Assembly (NCBI GenBank): GCA_016169945.1
Contig: JADLSH010000062.1
Location: 62,001 to 126,000, forward strand
Length of the DNA stretch: 64,000 nt
Reading direction: 5' to 3'
Origin: Trachythela sp. YZ-2020
Taxonomy: Eukaryota; Cnidaria; Anthozoa; Malacalcyonacea; Clavulariidae
A program made the position numbers and the translations under genes. The notes below the pieces were generated by a model, which saw only the letters and a program-made list of their open reading frames with translations, did no database searches and had not been told where the DNA came from. Every line of letters starts with the position of its first letter. Position 1 is the stretch's first letter. Below are positions 25,063 through 36,276 of this stretch, piece by piece.

Positions 25063-25274
25063 GGTATCCAGTTACAATTAACACAGGCAAGTTGCTCAAG
25101 ATGGTCAACGAAATTTAGTTGCAAAATGAAGTGCGCAAACTTGTGCTTGAAAACTTGACATCATTAAGGCCGTTTTCCATTACCGTCGTTTTGCCCGCGC
25201 GGACGAAGCGACCTATTTGAGTCAAGATAATTTGTAGTCGCGCGGGCACGTCAAGAAAGTTGAATGCAATAGAA

Positions 25275-25760
25275 ATTCGATTTTTAAAGGGATGTGGCAA
25301 TAAAATTTCGGTTTGTCTCATTTGAAAGAACTTTTAAAATTATATAAAAATCTCCCTTACCGATTTTTCGTATCTTTCTTAGTTCTTGAGATATTTTGAC
25401 AGAAATAATTTGGAATTTTTTGCATATGCATGCAACGTCACAAGCAGGGTCATGCAAGTATTTTACCCAGAAAACCAATGGTCATTATGAGCCCAAAATT
25501 ATACTTCGGTCACTATTTCAAACACCAAATTGACTGACAACTTTTTAAACATCTACTAACTGTTATTTGGTCACCTACGAGTAGTCTTATATGGCTAATC
25601 CTGCTTGTGACGTCACTAAACCACCGTTAATGAGATTCAAAATTAATCCAAGATGGCGGACAGCTCATTGTTTTCAGTTAAAATATCTCAAGAACTAAGC
25701 AAGATACGAAAATTCGACAAGGGAGATCTATATATAAATTATATTGCCATGTCCTTAACA
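25275..25760. mobile_element. Long-TIR MITE, copy 1
   Basis: The left arm (ATCTCCCTTACCGATTTTTC ... AGTTCTTGAGATATTTTGAC) is mirrored at the right end by the complement of AAAATATCTCAAGAACTAAG. A second copy, disrupted by a nested hairpin, is at about 60,796-61,470. Boundaries are approximate and no TSD was fixed. Confidence 0.7.
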
Positions 25761-26068
25761 TGCAAGGGTGAAAGTTTTGGAAGACAAATATGGAAACTAA
25801 ATCCTTTGTCAACGGGTTCATATTGCAAACCTCTTCCCTGCCCTCGTCATGCTCTATATACTATAACATACACATAAATTCTACACTTACCATGCAACAA
25901 CTACCAAGCATAATGAAATAAGTAGACAAGTTCCAAAAATGGCTATTGACGCAATTACCCAATATTCCATCAGTTTAACATCATCTATCAAAACTTTCAG
26001 GAATTTAATACATTGGTTAGTATTAACACTGGTTTAAAGTACTTATAACAATGAAAATAGGTTTACAA

Positions 26069-26641
26069 CTCTCTCCTCCGCAGAGGCTTACATGAAGTTT
26101 CTAGTGAGGGAAAAGTGAGCGTGCAGGGAGTGATGGGAAGAGCGAAATAAAAGTAGCCTCTGCTAGTTAATGTAATAAATATGGCGGTTCGATATCAACC
26201 TTCGAGGGTGTTAAGAGATGTTTTCCACTTTCCTTTTCAGGCGTACTTGACTCTCCTGGAGTGAATCCAACATTAATATCTTCTTCTGTCAATTTGCACC
26301 GAAAAATAGCGAGAAATTGCAAATGAATATGGATATGTTGACTGAAAATATCCTCTAAATTGCAAAATTTCTTTATAAAAATGACTCCACTGACCTTCGA
26401 TACTCAGATTATGAAGATTTATTTCAATTTCTACCACATTTCCGTCCATTTCAGGTTTAAAAAGATGTCAAAGCAGTCAAACAAAAGTTTGGTTCGAAAA
26501 CCATACTTTTTTGCATTATCTGGCAGAGCCTCCTCGCTTTCATTTGAATCTTCCCATCACTCCTCGCGCGCTCACTTTTATTCAGGAAACTTCATGTAAG
26601 TTATTTGTAGATACTTAAGGAGGCTCTGCGGAGGAGAGAGG
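26069..26641. mobile_element. hAT-type MITE with 8-bp TSD
   Basis: The termini are CTCTCTCCTCCGCAGAG and its complement, flanked on both sides by GTTTACAA (26,061-26,068 and 26,642-26,649). Sub-terminal inverted words (ACATGAAGTTTC, GTGAGCG, AGTGATGGGAAG) continue the symmetry. The 8-bp duplication suggests the hAT superfamily; the element has no coding capacity. Confidence 0.8.
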
Positions 26642-26999
26642 GTTTACAAGGTATTCTTATATGAATCCATTCCCAGCCGACATCAGATTCTTGTGCGCCC
26701 AAGATTTGAGTAAAATATAGTGTATTCTTGCTTGCAACTTTATTCGGAGTCTGTTTTGTGTTATATATTCTTATAAAAATTTAAGATACCCAAATAAAAG
26801 TTTTACCAAAATTTCACAGGTTGCTTGGTTCTGTATAGATATTTAACAATGTTTGATGAGCAAATAACCATCAATTTGATAACGATATTTTCCTAAATTT
26901 TTGGCATCACCCTCTATAGAACAAAATGTTGAAGGGTTTTTTGTTGTTGGAAATTTCGAGCAAAAACCATACATATTTAAGACCTGACCGCGAGGTCAG

Positions 27000-27245
27000 T
27001 GAACCGGAATCGCATCCTTATGGAAATTTTCATATAAGGAATTGGAAACACAAATTTTCACAATTGGAACATTTTATATGTGAAATTGAGAATATTCGCA
27101 TATAAAATCTGCGTTTGTCATATTTTTTCACATATGAAAGTATAAATTGTTATTTCATATGTGGATTTCGAACAGTTCGCATATGAAAAGGTATATTTAT
27201 ATGTAATATTTTTACATGTGAAATCATATGTGAAATTTTCATAAG
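27000..27245. repeat. Low-complexity CATATG-rich repeat with weak TIRs
   Basis: CCTTATGGAAATTTTCATAT at the left and the complement of CACATATGAAA/CCTTATGAAAATTTC at the right enclose many variants of CATATGTGAAA. It may be a small MITE; no TSD was recognised. Confidence 0.45.
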
Positions 27246-27719
27246 GGCAGGGCAATCTCTTCGCTTCTACCGTAGGACCTATCATAAAATAGATAGATGA
27301 GAACAGACCGCCAGAATCGCTTATATTTTATATATCTGCATCCCATAACCATAGTATTTCGTTAGGTACTGTCCACATACCTTAATAGCAATCAAAATTG
27401 GTTCGTTTGTTCCGTAGTTTCGTTTTTAATCTTCTACAAATGCTTCAAATAAATCGACATCAACGGTTATGTGAAAAATGTTCTGTTTACTATTCGATTT
27501 GCTTCATCTGGACGCTGTGTACGTTCAATGACGCATAGTTTTATTACTCCGTTACAAAACAAATGTCTTTAATTACGGCATAATTAGGCTATTCTAGGCA
27601 CATATAAATCCCATTAAATTAACGTTGTTATGGCTACGCACATATTATTTGTATTACGAACGACCTATTTTTCATGTCATGGATTAATGTTAACTTATGA
27701 CTTACTATATATTATAACT

Positions 27720-27965
27720 GGTTAAGCTTTAGGTTTTGGTTCAGGTTCAGGTAAGTATTAAGGTTAGGATTAGGGTTGGATTATGGTAAGCGTTAGGTTT
27801 AAAAATAGGGTTAGGGTTGGTTAGGTTTAGATTTGGTTTGATTTGGTTAGGTAAATTGGGTTTAGGTTTAGAGTTATAGTTAGAGTTTGGAACAGGATAA
27901 GGTTTAGAGGTAGAGTTAGGTTTAGTGTAAGGTTGAGGGTTAGAATTGGGATTTGAATTAGGGAT
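27720..27965. repeat. Degenerate telomere-like tract
   Basis: Many imperfect TTAGGG/TTAGGTT words occur on the plus strand (GGTTAGGATTAGGGTTGG, TAGGGTTAGGGTTGG). A shorter tract is at 28,465-28,545, and a reverse-strand one (CCTAACCCTAACCC) is at 49,385-49,425. They could be interstitial telomeric DNA or simple-sequence drift. Confidence 0.6.
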
Positions 27966-28081
27966 TCATGGTTAATATTAAGCGAAATATAAGATGCATG
28001 CAGGGAAGAAAACAAAGCATGGATTTCCCAGTTTTCTGGCATTCCTTTTGCCGAGGTCTGACCAAACCCGGAGCAGTTCTG

Positions 28082-28400
28082 TTGAATAAAACGCCCCCTT
28101 GTTTGGCTGGGATATCTATGCTGCAAAGGCTACACAACTCTCATACAACCATCCCAGCAAAGACTGCACAACTTTCATACAAACAGGTATGTAATGTATG
28201 TTAAGTTCATTATGCAATTAATTATGTTTGCAAAATAAATGTTTGTATACGGGCTTCGAATCTATATCCATCACAAATGTTAATAGAATTTGTATTCCAC
28301 TGAAACTTGTCATTCATAGATGCCAGATACTTTCTGCATGAGTTCTCAGGACAACGTTAATCCCCTGACTATATCAAGAACGCATTATATTGGGTTGTCA
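28082..28400. repeat. Dispersed direct repeat, copy 1
   Basis: Includes an internal ~30-bp duplication (GCAAAGRCTRCACAACTYTCATACAAM) and the block CATTCATAGATGCCAGATAC ... TGAGTTCTCAGGACAA. Both recur at 29,190-29,480. Confidence 0.7.
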
Positions 28401-28815
28401 TTTTTGCTCTGCTATCTCGTTTTAAACTGCAATTACAGAATATCTAAATACACTTTTCACAATTTTTAGGTTTAGATATGGGTTAGGATTAAGTTTATGG
28501 TTAGCGTTTGGTTTACTAGTAGGGTTAGGGTTAGGTTTATTGCATGCCTGGAGAAGTTAGAGAGCCATGGAGCGACGCTACCTCCATATAGTCCAAGCGG
28601 CTAACTCCAAATTCAAAATATATAAGCTTCAAAACTGCAAAAATTACTTGAATTAAAAATCTGGAGCTACAGCTAGGCCAACTGCAAAAATCACGTGGCG
28701 GCAGTTGAGCTGGTTATTTAAACCTGGAATTACTGGCTAACAACTCCAAAAATCGTGTGGAGCTAGCTAGTTATCTAAGATTTTTCTCGGCATCTCGTTC
28801 GATAGGACTAATAGA

Positions 28816-28937
28816 ACGAAAGTTATCTAAGTTATCCTAGTTATCTAAGCCTTGAGTTTTCCGAGTTATCTAAGCCTGGAGTTATCCTAATTATCTAAAC
28901 CTGGAGTTATCCTAGCTTTCTAAGCCTGGAGTTACTA
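28816..28937. repeat. ~24-bp minisatellite
   Basis: Five to six imperfect copies of GTTATCCTAGTTATCTAAGC followed by CTGGA. Confidence 0.75.
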
Positions 28938-29189
28938 GCAAAATTTAGAACGATCGACAAGTCTCAATCGACGACACCTTCTTGAGAAAGCAAACTTTTA
29001 TTCTTTGACACTCAAAGTACTTAGCTTTGACCAAGACTGAAGGAGATGTTATTGTGGGAACTGGAGGGTGATTTGAAAGTGGACATTGAGTGGTTGGGTT
29101 TCTGCACGAATTGCGTATACGAGCAGGATAAATTCCACGCAATCGTTTAGAAAATTACTGATACTTGTAAAAATTGTTTATTTTATTGC

Positions 29190-29480
29190 CAGTGGAAACA
29201 TCTCAGCAAAGGCATCGCAACTTTCATACAAGCAGGTCAAATAATCAAAATATACTATGCCTATATATTCCTATACTGCAAGCTTGAATGCTTGAATGCT
29301 TGAAAATTTCAATGCACATCCTTAAATTAAAGAAACCGCAGTAATGGTTTGTGAATCACAAATGTTGATAGAATTTGTCTTCTACTAAAACTTGTCATTC
29401 ATAGATGCCAGATACTTTCTGCATGAGTTCTCAGGACAAGGTTAACCCCCTGGTTATATCATGAGCGCATAACATTGGCT
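29190..29480. repeat. Dispersed direct repeat, copy 2
   Basis: Second copy of the 28,082-28,400 repeat in the same orientation about 1.1 kb away, roughly 85-90% alike by eye. Confidence 0.7.
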
Positions 29481-30690
29481 TTTCATTCTGGTGTTCGACG
29501 CCAAAGGAAAGTGTCAAGTATAGAGTTGGTAAGTTATATATAGTGTTCGAATGTTGTTTTAAACCTTACGTATCCCATTAAGAAATATTTGATAAACCTA
29601 GAATTAATAGCCTGTTTATATGATGGTGGGACGAACGTGGGGCAATATTAGGATTGTGGTGAAAAGGAGTTTTTATGGATATAGACGTGTGTATTTTACT
29701 TGTATTTCATCTTGTATTAATTGAAGGCAATCTCCTGGTATATCTATCTGTACTACTGTAGCTATAAGTTGTGAATCAGTGGTATATTGTTGGAATCGTA
29801 TTTCATTCAGTGTTTTTAACGTTAAGAATCGAAACATTCTCCCATAAGAGAAAGCCCTATTTTTAAGCCTATATACAGTAGTGTCGATAATAGCAACGTT
29901 CAAAGGAAATAGGAGTATGTTCCATTAGTACAGCGTTCTCTTTTCAAACAATTAGTGAGGTCTTCTTTGCGGTCTGTGCTAGCCACTCTAGGAAAATATT
30001 GCTTAACGATAGAACGTGACTACTATACAGTTCTATAACCCGTAGATTTCTAAACTCTTCTTATTTTCTGTTTAAGTTGTCAAATATGCGTTTCTTACCT
30101 CGGGTGTTTGGCTTCATTTTGGTTGTGTTTTGTTATCATATATTGGTTTGCTACTCTTACCCATATGAAGATGATCAAGGTACTAGGTTGAGAAATATTC
30201 AACCAAATATCGAATATTGTTTTTAAAGAAGGTCTTTGAGGGAGCCTCACCCAAAACAGGAACACCTTTCGATTCAGTGTGGCAGATAATAAAAATATCT
30301 GTGACTAAGGTATAGGAATTATTCCAACAATTTTTCTCCATATTTCAATTTATCACCAGAACAACATTGGCTACGCCTACACGTAAAATGCACTTGCCAT
30401 GTTTTCTTTGCCCTAAAACCTTTGTCTCGTTATTTCTGTCAGCATTTTGCCCCTGATTGAGCTAATCCAATAAAACGGGGAGACTTAATCCTGGAAAACA
30501 GGAGGCTTTCATTCCACTTATCTTTTATAATTATGTGTTCCTTAGGCTTAAGCCCAAACTTTCAAGCACTGGACAAGGGTTACGAAAAAATCAAAGATGG
30601 CGTTTTAAGCAAGAAAAGAAGCCTGAAGAACGAAGGTCAGAAACGTAGATTACGTACATTAACCATACTATAACATGCCACACCATATGT
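29480..30690. other. Intergenic sequence, no supported gene
   Basis: One minus-strand frame (29,673-29,903, 76 codons) is open and has a varied composition, but no splice context, neighbour or recognised domain supports it. Nothing else is seen. Confidence 0.4.
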
Positions 30691-30697
30691 AAGCTAC

Positions 30698-31145
30698 GTG
30701 AAATGGAACACCTTAGAAGAACGTAGGAATTATTTGTCTCTCATAGAATGTTACAAAACTATTTTTGGTCTGAATGGTGTGAACTTTAATGACGTTTTAG
30801 AATTTAAGAAATACCAGAGAACTAGAGCAAAACACAAATATTTACTTTATGTTAAATTATCAAAAGTAAATTGTTTTAAATACTCTATTTTTGTGCGAAT
30901 TATAAATGCATGGAATTCCTTGCCTGCAAATGTTGCGGAAGCAAACAATTTAGAACTATATTTAAAAAAGAATTCAGGCGATATATGAATATTTATTAAC
31001 TTGTTGTTGAACTAATTTATTAATTTTTTTTAGTTACTAATTTTTTCCTTAGGGGGATCAAAAATAGGGCTAACCTCAGATCCTCCTGCAGGGCCTTTTA
31101 TGTATTTAAGGTAACCTGAATAAATAATTTGATTGATTGATTGAT
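30698..31145 (+). mobile_element. 5'-truncated LINE 3' end
   Basis: A 96-codon frame (30,698-30,988) carries the C-terminal signature of jockey/CR1-like LINEs, including FVRIINAWNSLPANV. It is followed by a short 3' UTR and a (TGAT)n tail ending near 31,145. Most of the element, including the RT domain, is missing, as expected for 5'-truncated LINE insertions. Confidence 0.8.
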
Positions 31146-31488
31146 TGATTGATATACATAAGACTGCTTAAGTCCTATACATGCATATATACAATATTCT
31201 GACATTCCTATATACTACAGTGTACCTCATTATACTCTGCGCTCTATTCATACTATTCAGCGGCCACCACATACAATTCCTTTAAAATCCTTAAACTCCG
31301 TGCTTTTGTCATGAATTCAACGTTCAGTCACGTTTTCAAAAAAGCATGGCAATTCACAGCGCAGCGAAGACATTCACATTTCTGCTAATCAATCTAATAT
31401 GCATTATGAAATTCACATCGTTATTCCGGGTGGCACAAAAGAAATTCTCCTCTTTAATTTAAACAAAAAAAAACCAGTTACACTTAAC

Positions 31489-31711
31489 AAGTTTTTTGGG
31501 ATTCAGTAATGTCTAACCTAAATTTTAAGTTGGTATACGCCGTGTGCATTTACATGCAATATTTACTCAGACTGAGATAGCTGTGTTTAAACTTGAGTGA
31601 ACATTTTTGGAAGTGTCGAGAATTAGCTAAAATATTGCAATATTGCTTGAAAATCCACAAGGCGTATACCAAAATTTAAAGTTAGACATTACTAAATTCA
31701 AAGAAACTTGT
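31489..31711. mobile_element. piggyBac-like MITE (TTAA flanks)
   Basis: Terminal inverted repeats of about 55 bp (CAAGTTTTTTGGGATTCAGT at the left, the complement of ACTAAATTCAAAGAAACTTG at the right) are bounded by TTAA at both sides. Paired blocks include GTCTAACC/GGTTAGAC-like and GGTATACGCC. One base differs at the exact tip. Confidence 0.6.
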
Positions 31712-32169
31712 TTAAGGCCTGCTCTGGAACTTTAATTCACCTTAACTTGCCTTAAATCGCGGCTTAGAATTGGCAAAAGTTCTCTTAAATGCCTAAACTA
31801 GCTTTAAATCGCCAACCAAATTAAAATTCTGAATATTGTAAATCCTATATTAACACCCTTTCCCCAAGAGAGGGATTTTTCTTGTATATTTCAGGGAAGT
31901 TGGGTGGGGGGGGGGCTTATTCAAGGGCGCTTGCTGGAGGGATGGGCTTATCCGAAACACAGTAAGTTACATACTTATTGATTATCGCCGAAACACAGTA
32001 AGTTACATGCTATCAAGTATAGGTATAAGTATATAATATTATATAACATGATATAGCAACCCTTACATTGAAACAGAAAAAGGTTAGAATGGAAAAAATC
32101 AGTCTGTTTTGATCATTTGACCTATTTCGATAAGTATAAATAATATACCACTATTGGGAATGACATGAA

Positions 32170-32960
32170 CTTCCAGAACAATTAATAAATTTTAATGAGT
32201 AAGTACACATGTTTTCTTTATTGAAAATGGCGAGGGGCTTTTAATTAAATTACAGGGTAAAGGGGTTCAGTAGGGGAGGGATTAATTCTATTGCCTTTAT
32301 TTATCTGCAACTAAGAATCACAGATATCATTTTCTTCTTTATCTTTAACATATACCCTAGCTTTTGCACAGTTTCTTTCCTACATTTTACAAGTGCACAA
32401 CTTATATCAACAGTGTTGAAACTTACATAAACTGATAAACCACATGCAGCTGACACAGCATGATCCTAGTCAACCTTTATAGTCAGCCTTGTCTGCTCAT
32501 ATTTCTTTGGCAGGCAAATAATAAATTATATGTTCTGGATTGAACATGTTGGAAAAATTTATCTTGTAAATATTATGTCTATCGTTCTGTTTGATACCAA
32601 AACCCGACATTTTCATGAATTCAGTTAAATACCTCATATTAGCCACTGCGGAGGAGGGAGCCTTCTCCCAGGCTATCCAATGGATTATTCTTCATCAACT
32701 TTGAGAAACTTTATACAAACTAAATTTTAATTTTAAATAATTTAATATAGTAAATTTTATGACTTACTTTGCTGTACCTATGTCGAAGGAAATTGAAAGA
32801 AATATCAATCAATGTTGAGTTTTAGTTAGTATAAAACACATGGAAATGAAATACTATATTTGCAACGTAAGGGTAACAGATATATATGTAAATTATTGTG
32901 AATATTAAACATAGATATCTATGATATTAAACTATAATGAATTGGCACATTTAATTGGCA
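32170..32960. repeat. Dispersed repeat, copy 1
   Basis: The same sequence recurs at 62,999-64,000 (TTCCAGAACAATTMATAAAT ... ACTGATAAACCAC ... GAGGGAGCCTTCTCCCAG). The second copy is interrupted by a TA-flanked MITE. No coding frame is shared. Confidence 0.8.
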
Positions 32961-33539
32961 CATAATCTCATGTTTATATTCTGTACCCTCGGAAATTTCA
33001 AAATATTGATAAGGCAATCATGCATTTGGAAATTCTTAAATTGTAAGATTGCAACCCCATGGTATATTCCAGCCATAACCCTGATTTTTCACATTTCTGA
33101 TTGAGTGTGGTTCCAGGCCTGAACTTTATAATTTAAAAATACATGTTATATTATATACCGGTTTATGTTCTTCATTGTATTAATGCCAGCAATTTGGTGG
33201 CATAACCTTACAATTAATAATTCTCCTGTACTTGCATATTTAATTGACATGTATTTTTCTTAAATCGCCCTAAAACGCCTTACCTAAAAGTTGCGTTTTC
33301 GCCTAAACTCGCCTTAACTCGCGTCAAGTTAAGGCGAGTTGCCATCCCAGAGTGTTAAAAGTTATACTAAATCAATTGCGCCACCCGGTATATATCTCAC
33401 CCAAAATATATCTTCAAAGTGCCTTCAAATTATAATGAGCTAGTATAAAATAATCTAATATGCACTTTTCATATTTAGGGCGCTGCTTGAATGTGAAAAA
33501 GAAAGCCACACAAGGTCTTTAGCAAGTGTAGTGGTATTG

Positions 33540-35310
33540 TATTGAAACTTTATTTATAGGCACGGTAGAACCATCAGAAAAAAATTTACATTAGTATAAG
33601 AAACAAATAACTATTTACAAAGATAATATAGAAGAAACAAATAACTATTTACAAAGAACAAAAAAACAAATACTGATTTACATGGTTGCCGTGTGTGAGT
33701 CTGTAGAAGCTAACCAAATTTCTAAACCTCTTTTAATTTAAAGACACGGAGAGATTGTGCCAAACGAAGTTCAGTTGGTAAACTATTCCATACAACTGCT
33801 CCGTCATAGCTGAAGGAGCGTTTTAGATAATCTGTGTTCGGCTTGCGGACAAACAGTTCATTCTCATTGTCTCTCAAGCTATAAGGACAAGATCTCCAGC
33901 TAAAAAGGTCTTGTAGGTACTGAGGTACGCTCTTCTTAATAGTTTTGTACATAAGGATGGCTTTGTGGTTTTTGCAATTAATAGATAACTTGTGCCAATT
34001 TAACTCCTCTAATAGAGAGCTCGAGGGGGTTTCGTATGTGCATTCTGCAATCGTACGAGCGGTACGATTTTGTAGTTTTTGTAGTTTACAGCTCAACTGG
34101 CTGCCGATACCGTCCCAAACTGGACAGCAGTAATTAAGGTAAGGTTCAATTAAGCTTCTGTACGCTTCTCCGCAGTTTCCCTACATACAAATCGCCTCAC
34201 TCGTTTAAGAGATCCAATTCCTGATGATATTTTTTTACAAATAACATTAACATGGTTCTTCCAGGTTAAGTTTTCACCAATGGTTAAGCCTAAGGATTTC
34301 GTGTGCTGCGCATATGTTGAGATTACTCACATCATGCCGAGAGCCAATGACCATGAATTCTGTCTTAGCTATATTTAAGCTCAATCTATTTGCTATGAGC
34401 CAAGTGTTTAAGCTACTCAGCTCAGTGTTCATAAAGCTAATATTTGTATCATCCGCGTACACACTCGATAAGCCGTTGTTCAAACAGTTTGGCAAGTCAT
34501 TGATATAGACCAAGAATAAAAGGGGACCTATTATAGAACTTTGAGGGACCCCATAATTAATTGGTCGACTACTAGATAGGTGTCCATTTACACAACATCT
34601 TTGTGTACGACTTGATAGATAAGAATGGAACCATTTTAATGTGTTTTCATCAACTCCATAATGAGTACGTTTGTCTAGAAGAATCGCATGATCAATAGTA
34701 TCGAAAGCTTTTTTCAAGTCAATAAAGACTACACCATTGAGTATACCATTGTCGATGTTTATCGACCATTTATTCGTGGTTTCAAGCAGCGAGGTGACCG
34801 TACTGTGCATCGCTCGAAACCCAGATTGACAATTAGTGAGTAGCTCATTGCTTATTAAGTAATAATAAAATTGATCATGAATAACTCTTTCAAAGACATT
34901 GCAACAACTGAAATAATTGAGATTGGACGATAATTGTGTAAATACTGGTGCAAAGTGATTTGTCAGGGGAGGAGATACAACATCCATAGCTAATTTTAAT
35001 AATTTGCTTGGAATATTGTCAGGACCACTAGATTTGTTTGTGTTAATTCCTCTAAGTAAATCTTTAACGTAATTTACATCAATCGTCCTAAAGGAAAACA
35101 CACTGCTGGTTGAATTAATATAAGATATAGGATTCACTTCAGTTTTAGGGATATTGTTAGCCACGTTTTCACATATCTCTGTAAAATGTGTGTTAAAGGT
35201 CTCAGCGACTTCATGTATATCAGTTACTTCCACACCATGAAAATCAACTCTATTAACATTAGAGCATTTGTTGATATTACGAGAACTAAGTTGATTTATT
35301 GAGGAACATG
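33540..35310 (-). pseudogene. Broken jockey/CR1-like LINE (RT and C-terminus)
   Basis: The reverse transcriptase of a non-LTR retrotransposon is read on the minus strand. Visible RT blocks are KSSGPDNIPSKLLK, FIDLKKAFDTIDHA, YGVPQSSIIGPLLF and the catalytic VYADDTN, between about 35,040 and 34,440. The C-terminal domain (LQKLQNRTARTI ... AVVWNSLPTELR) lies at 34,096-33,722 in another frame. At least one frameshift (34,100-34,274) and a disrupted segment near 34,960 break it. The endonuclease is absent; upstream of about 35,310 the sequence changes to a repeat with a CCTCGTACCCAGGG-type end. The 3' UTR runs to about 33,540. It lies just beyond the 3' end of the host gene, in the same orientation. 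Confidence 0.85.
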
Positions 35311-35640
35311 CGCAGAATCCCTGGGTACGAGGTTGATCTGTGTCAGTGATAGCGCCAATTTTGCATACGTTTAAGATAACACTAAAAGGCTGTTTCAACT
35401 TTCGGCAAGTAGTAATCAGCCTTGACCAATCACGTCTGCCGAACGAAGCATGCGATTGCGTAGAAAAATGTACTCTGAAATAATTACCGAAATAACAGTG
35501 GTTATGGCCAGAGACTCGTGCTTTAGCCAGAAGCGTGGCATATAAAGATGAATCATTATGCTTTAGATAGAGATGACAGTAGCTATCTACCGCAAGAGTA
35601 TCTCCACCTAGTTTGCGGATTACGTCATCCCTCAAGTATA
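35305..35640. mobile_element. Probable MITE/repeat abutting the LINE
   Basis: Begins with the reverse of the CCTCGTACCCAGGG terminus also seen at 9209, 19,397 and 23,440. An open minus-strand frame runs through it into the LINE, but the residues do not resemble a LINE. Boundaries are approximate. Confidence 0.4.
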
Positions 35641-35811
35641 TAGGGAGCTACATAACCCCTTATGAAATCACTATAGACAGGAGTGTGGAAACGCTTAATC
35701 TAAAGAATATGTCTGAAATTAAAGCCATTAAACCTGGTTGACGCTAACGAATAAACTTCAAAATAGATCAATGAGGTATATATATATATATTTCAAATAT
35801 CGTATCATATT

Positions 35812-35817
35812 TTATTC
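35812..35817 (-). terminator. Poly(A) signal of the host gene
   Basis: AATAAA on the minus strand, about 85 nt downstream of the exon 9 stop codon. Confidence 0.6.
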
Positions 35818-35901
35818 CATTCTGGTGAAGATAGACATTGTATTATTACTTATTTAATTAATACCGTGAAGAGTGTCCAATCCATTCAAAACAGTTCTAG
35901 T

Positions 35902-36276
35902 CTAAAATTTCTTGTCCTTTTCACAATAGTATCCTTTCAAGGCACTGTGGGAATTCTTGGGGCATTTTGCGCACACATTTTTCCATCGCAACAAATATTG
36001 CCCATCCGGGCAACAAACAACGCTTTTCCTTTTTCTACTTTTGGCAGTGCATTTGATGGAGACATCTTTGATCTTCTCATGTATAACCTTGGCCAAGATA
36101 TAAAGGTTAGTCGCTGGATTAGGGGCATTCCATTTTACTCTTCGTGCCCCAGAAGTGATTGTGTAACTGAGTTTCCATGTTGATAAGATAGTTGGTCGAA
36201 GTGTGGGTACATTATTCTGAACACTGTTGTCGCAAATTTTGGGTATCTTGTGATCACATCCACTGTATGGGTGGTC
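35902..36276 (-). CDS. Host gene exon 9 (terminal)
   Basis: 375 nt after TTCTACAG, ending in TAG at 35,902. It encodes the Cys-rich C-terminus (CDHKIPKICDN ... KRKSVVCCPDGQYLLRWKN ... CAKCPKNSHSALKGYYCEK). Confidence 0.85.
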   Translation of the reverse strand, partial: DHPYSGCDHKIPKICDNSVQNNVPTLRPTILSTWKLSYTITSGARRVKWNAPNPATNLYILAKVIHEKIKDVSIKCTAKSRKRKSVVCCPDGQYLLRWKNVCAKCPKNSHSALKGYYCEKDKKF

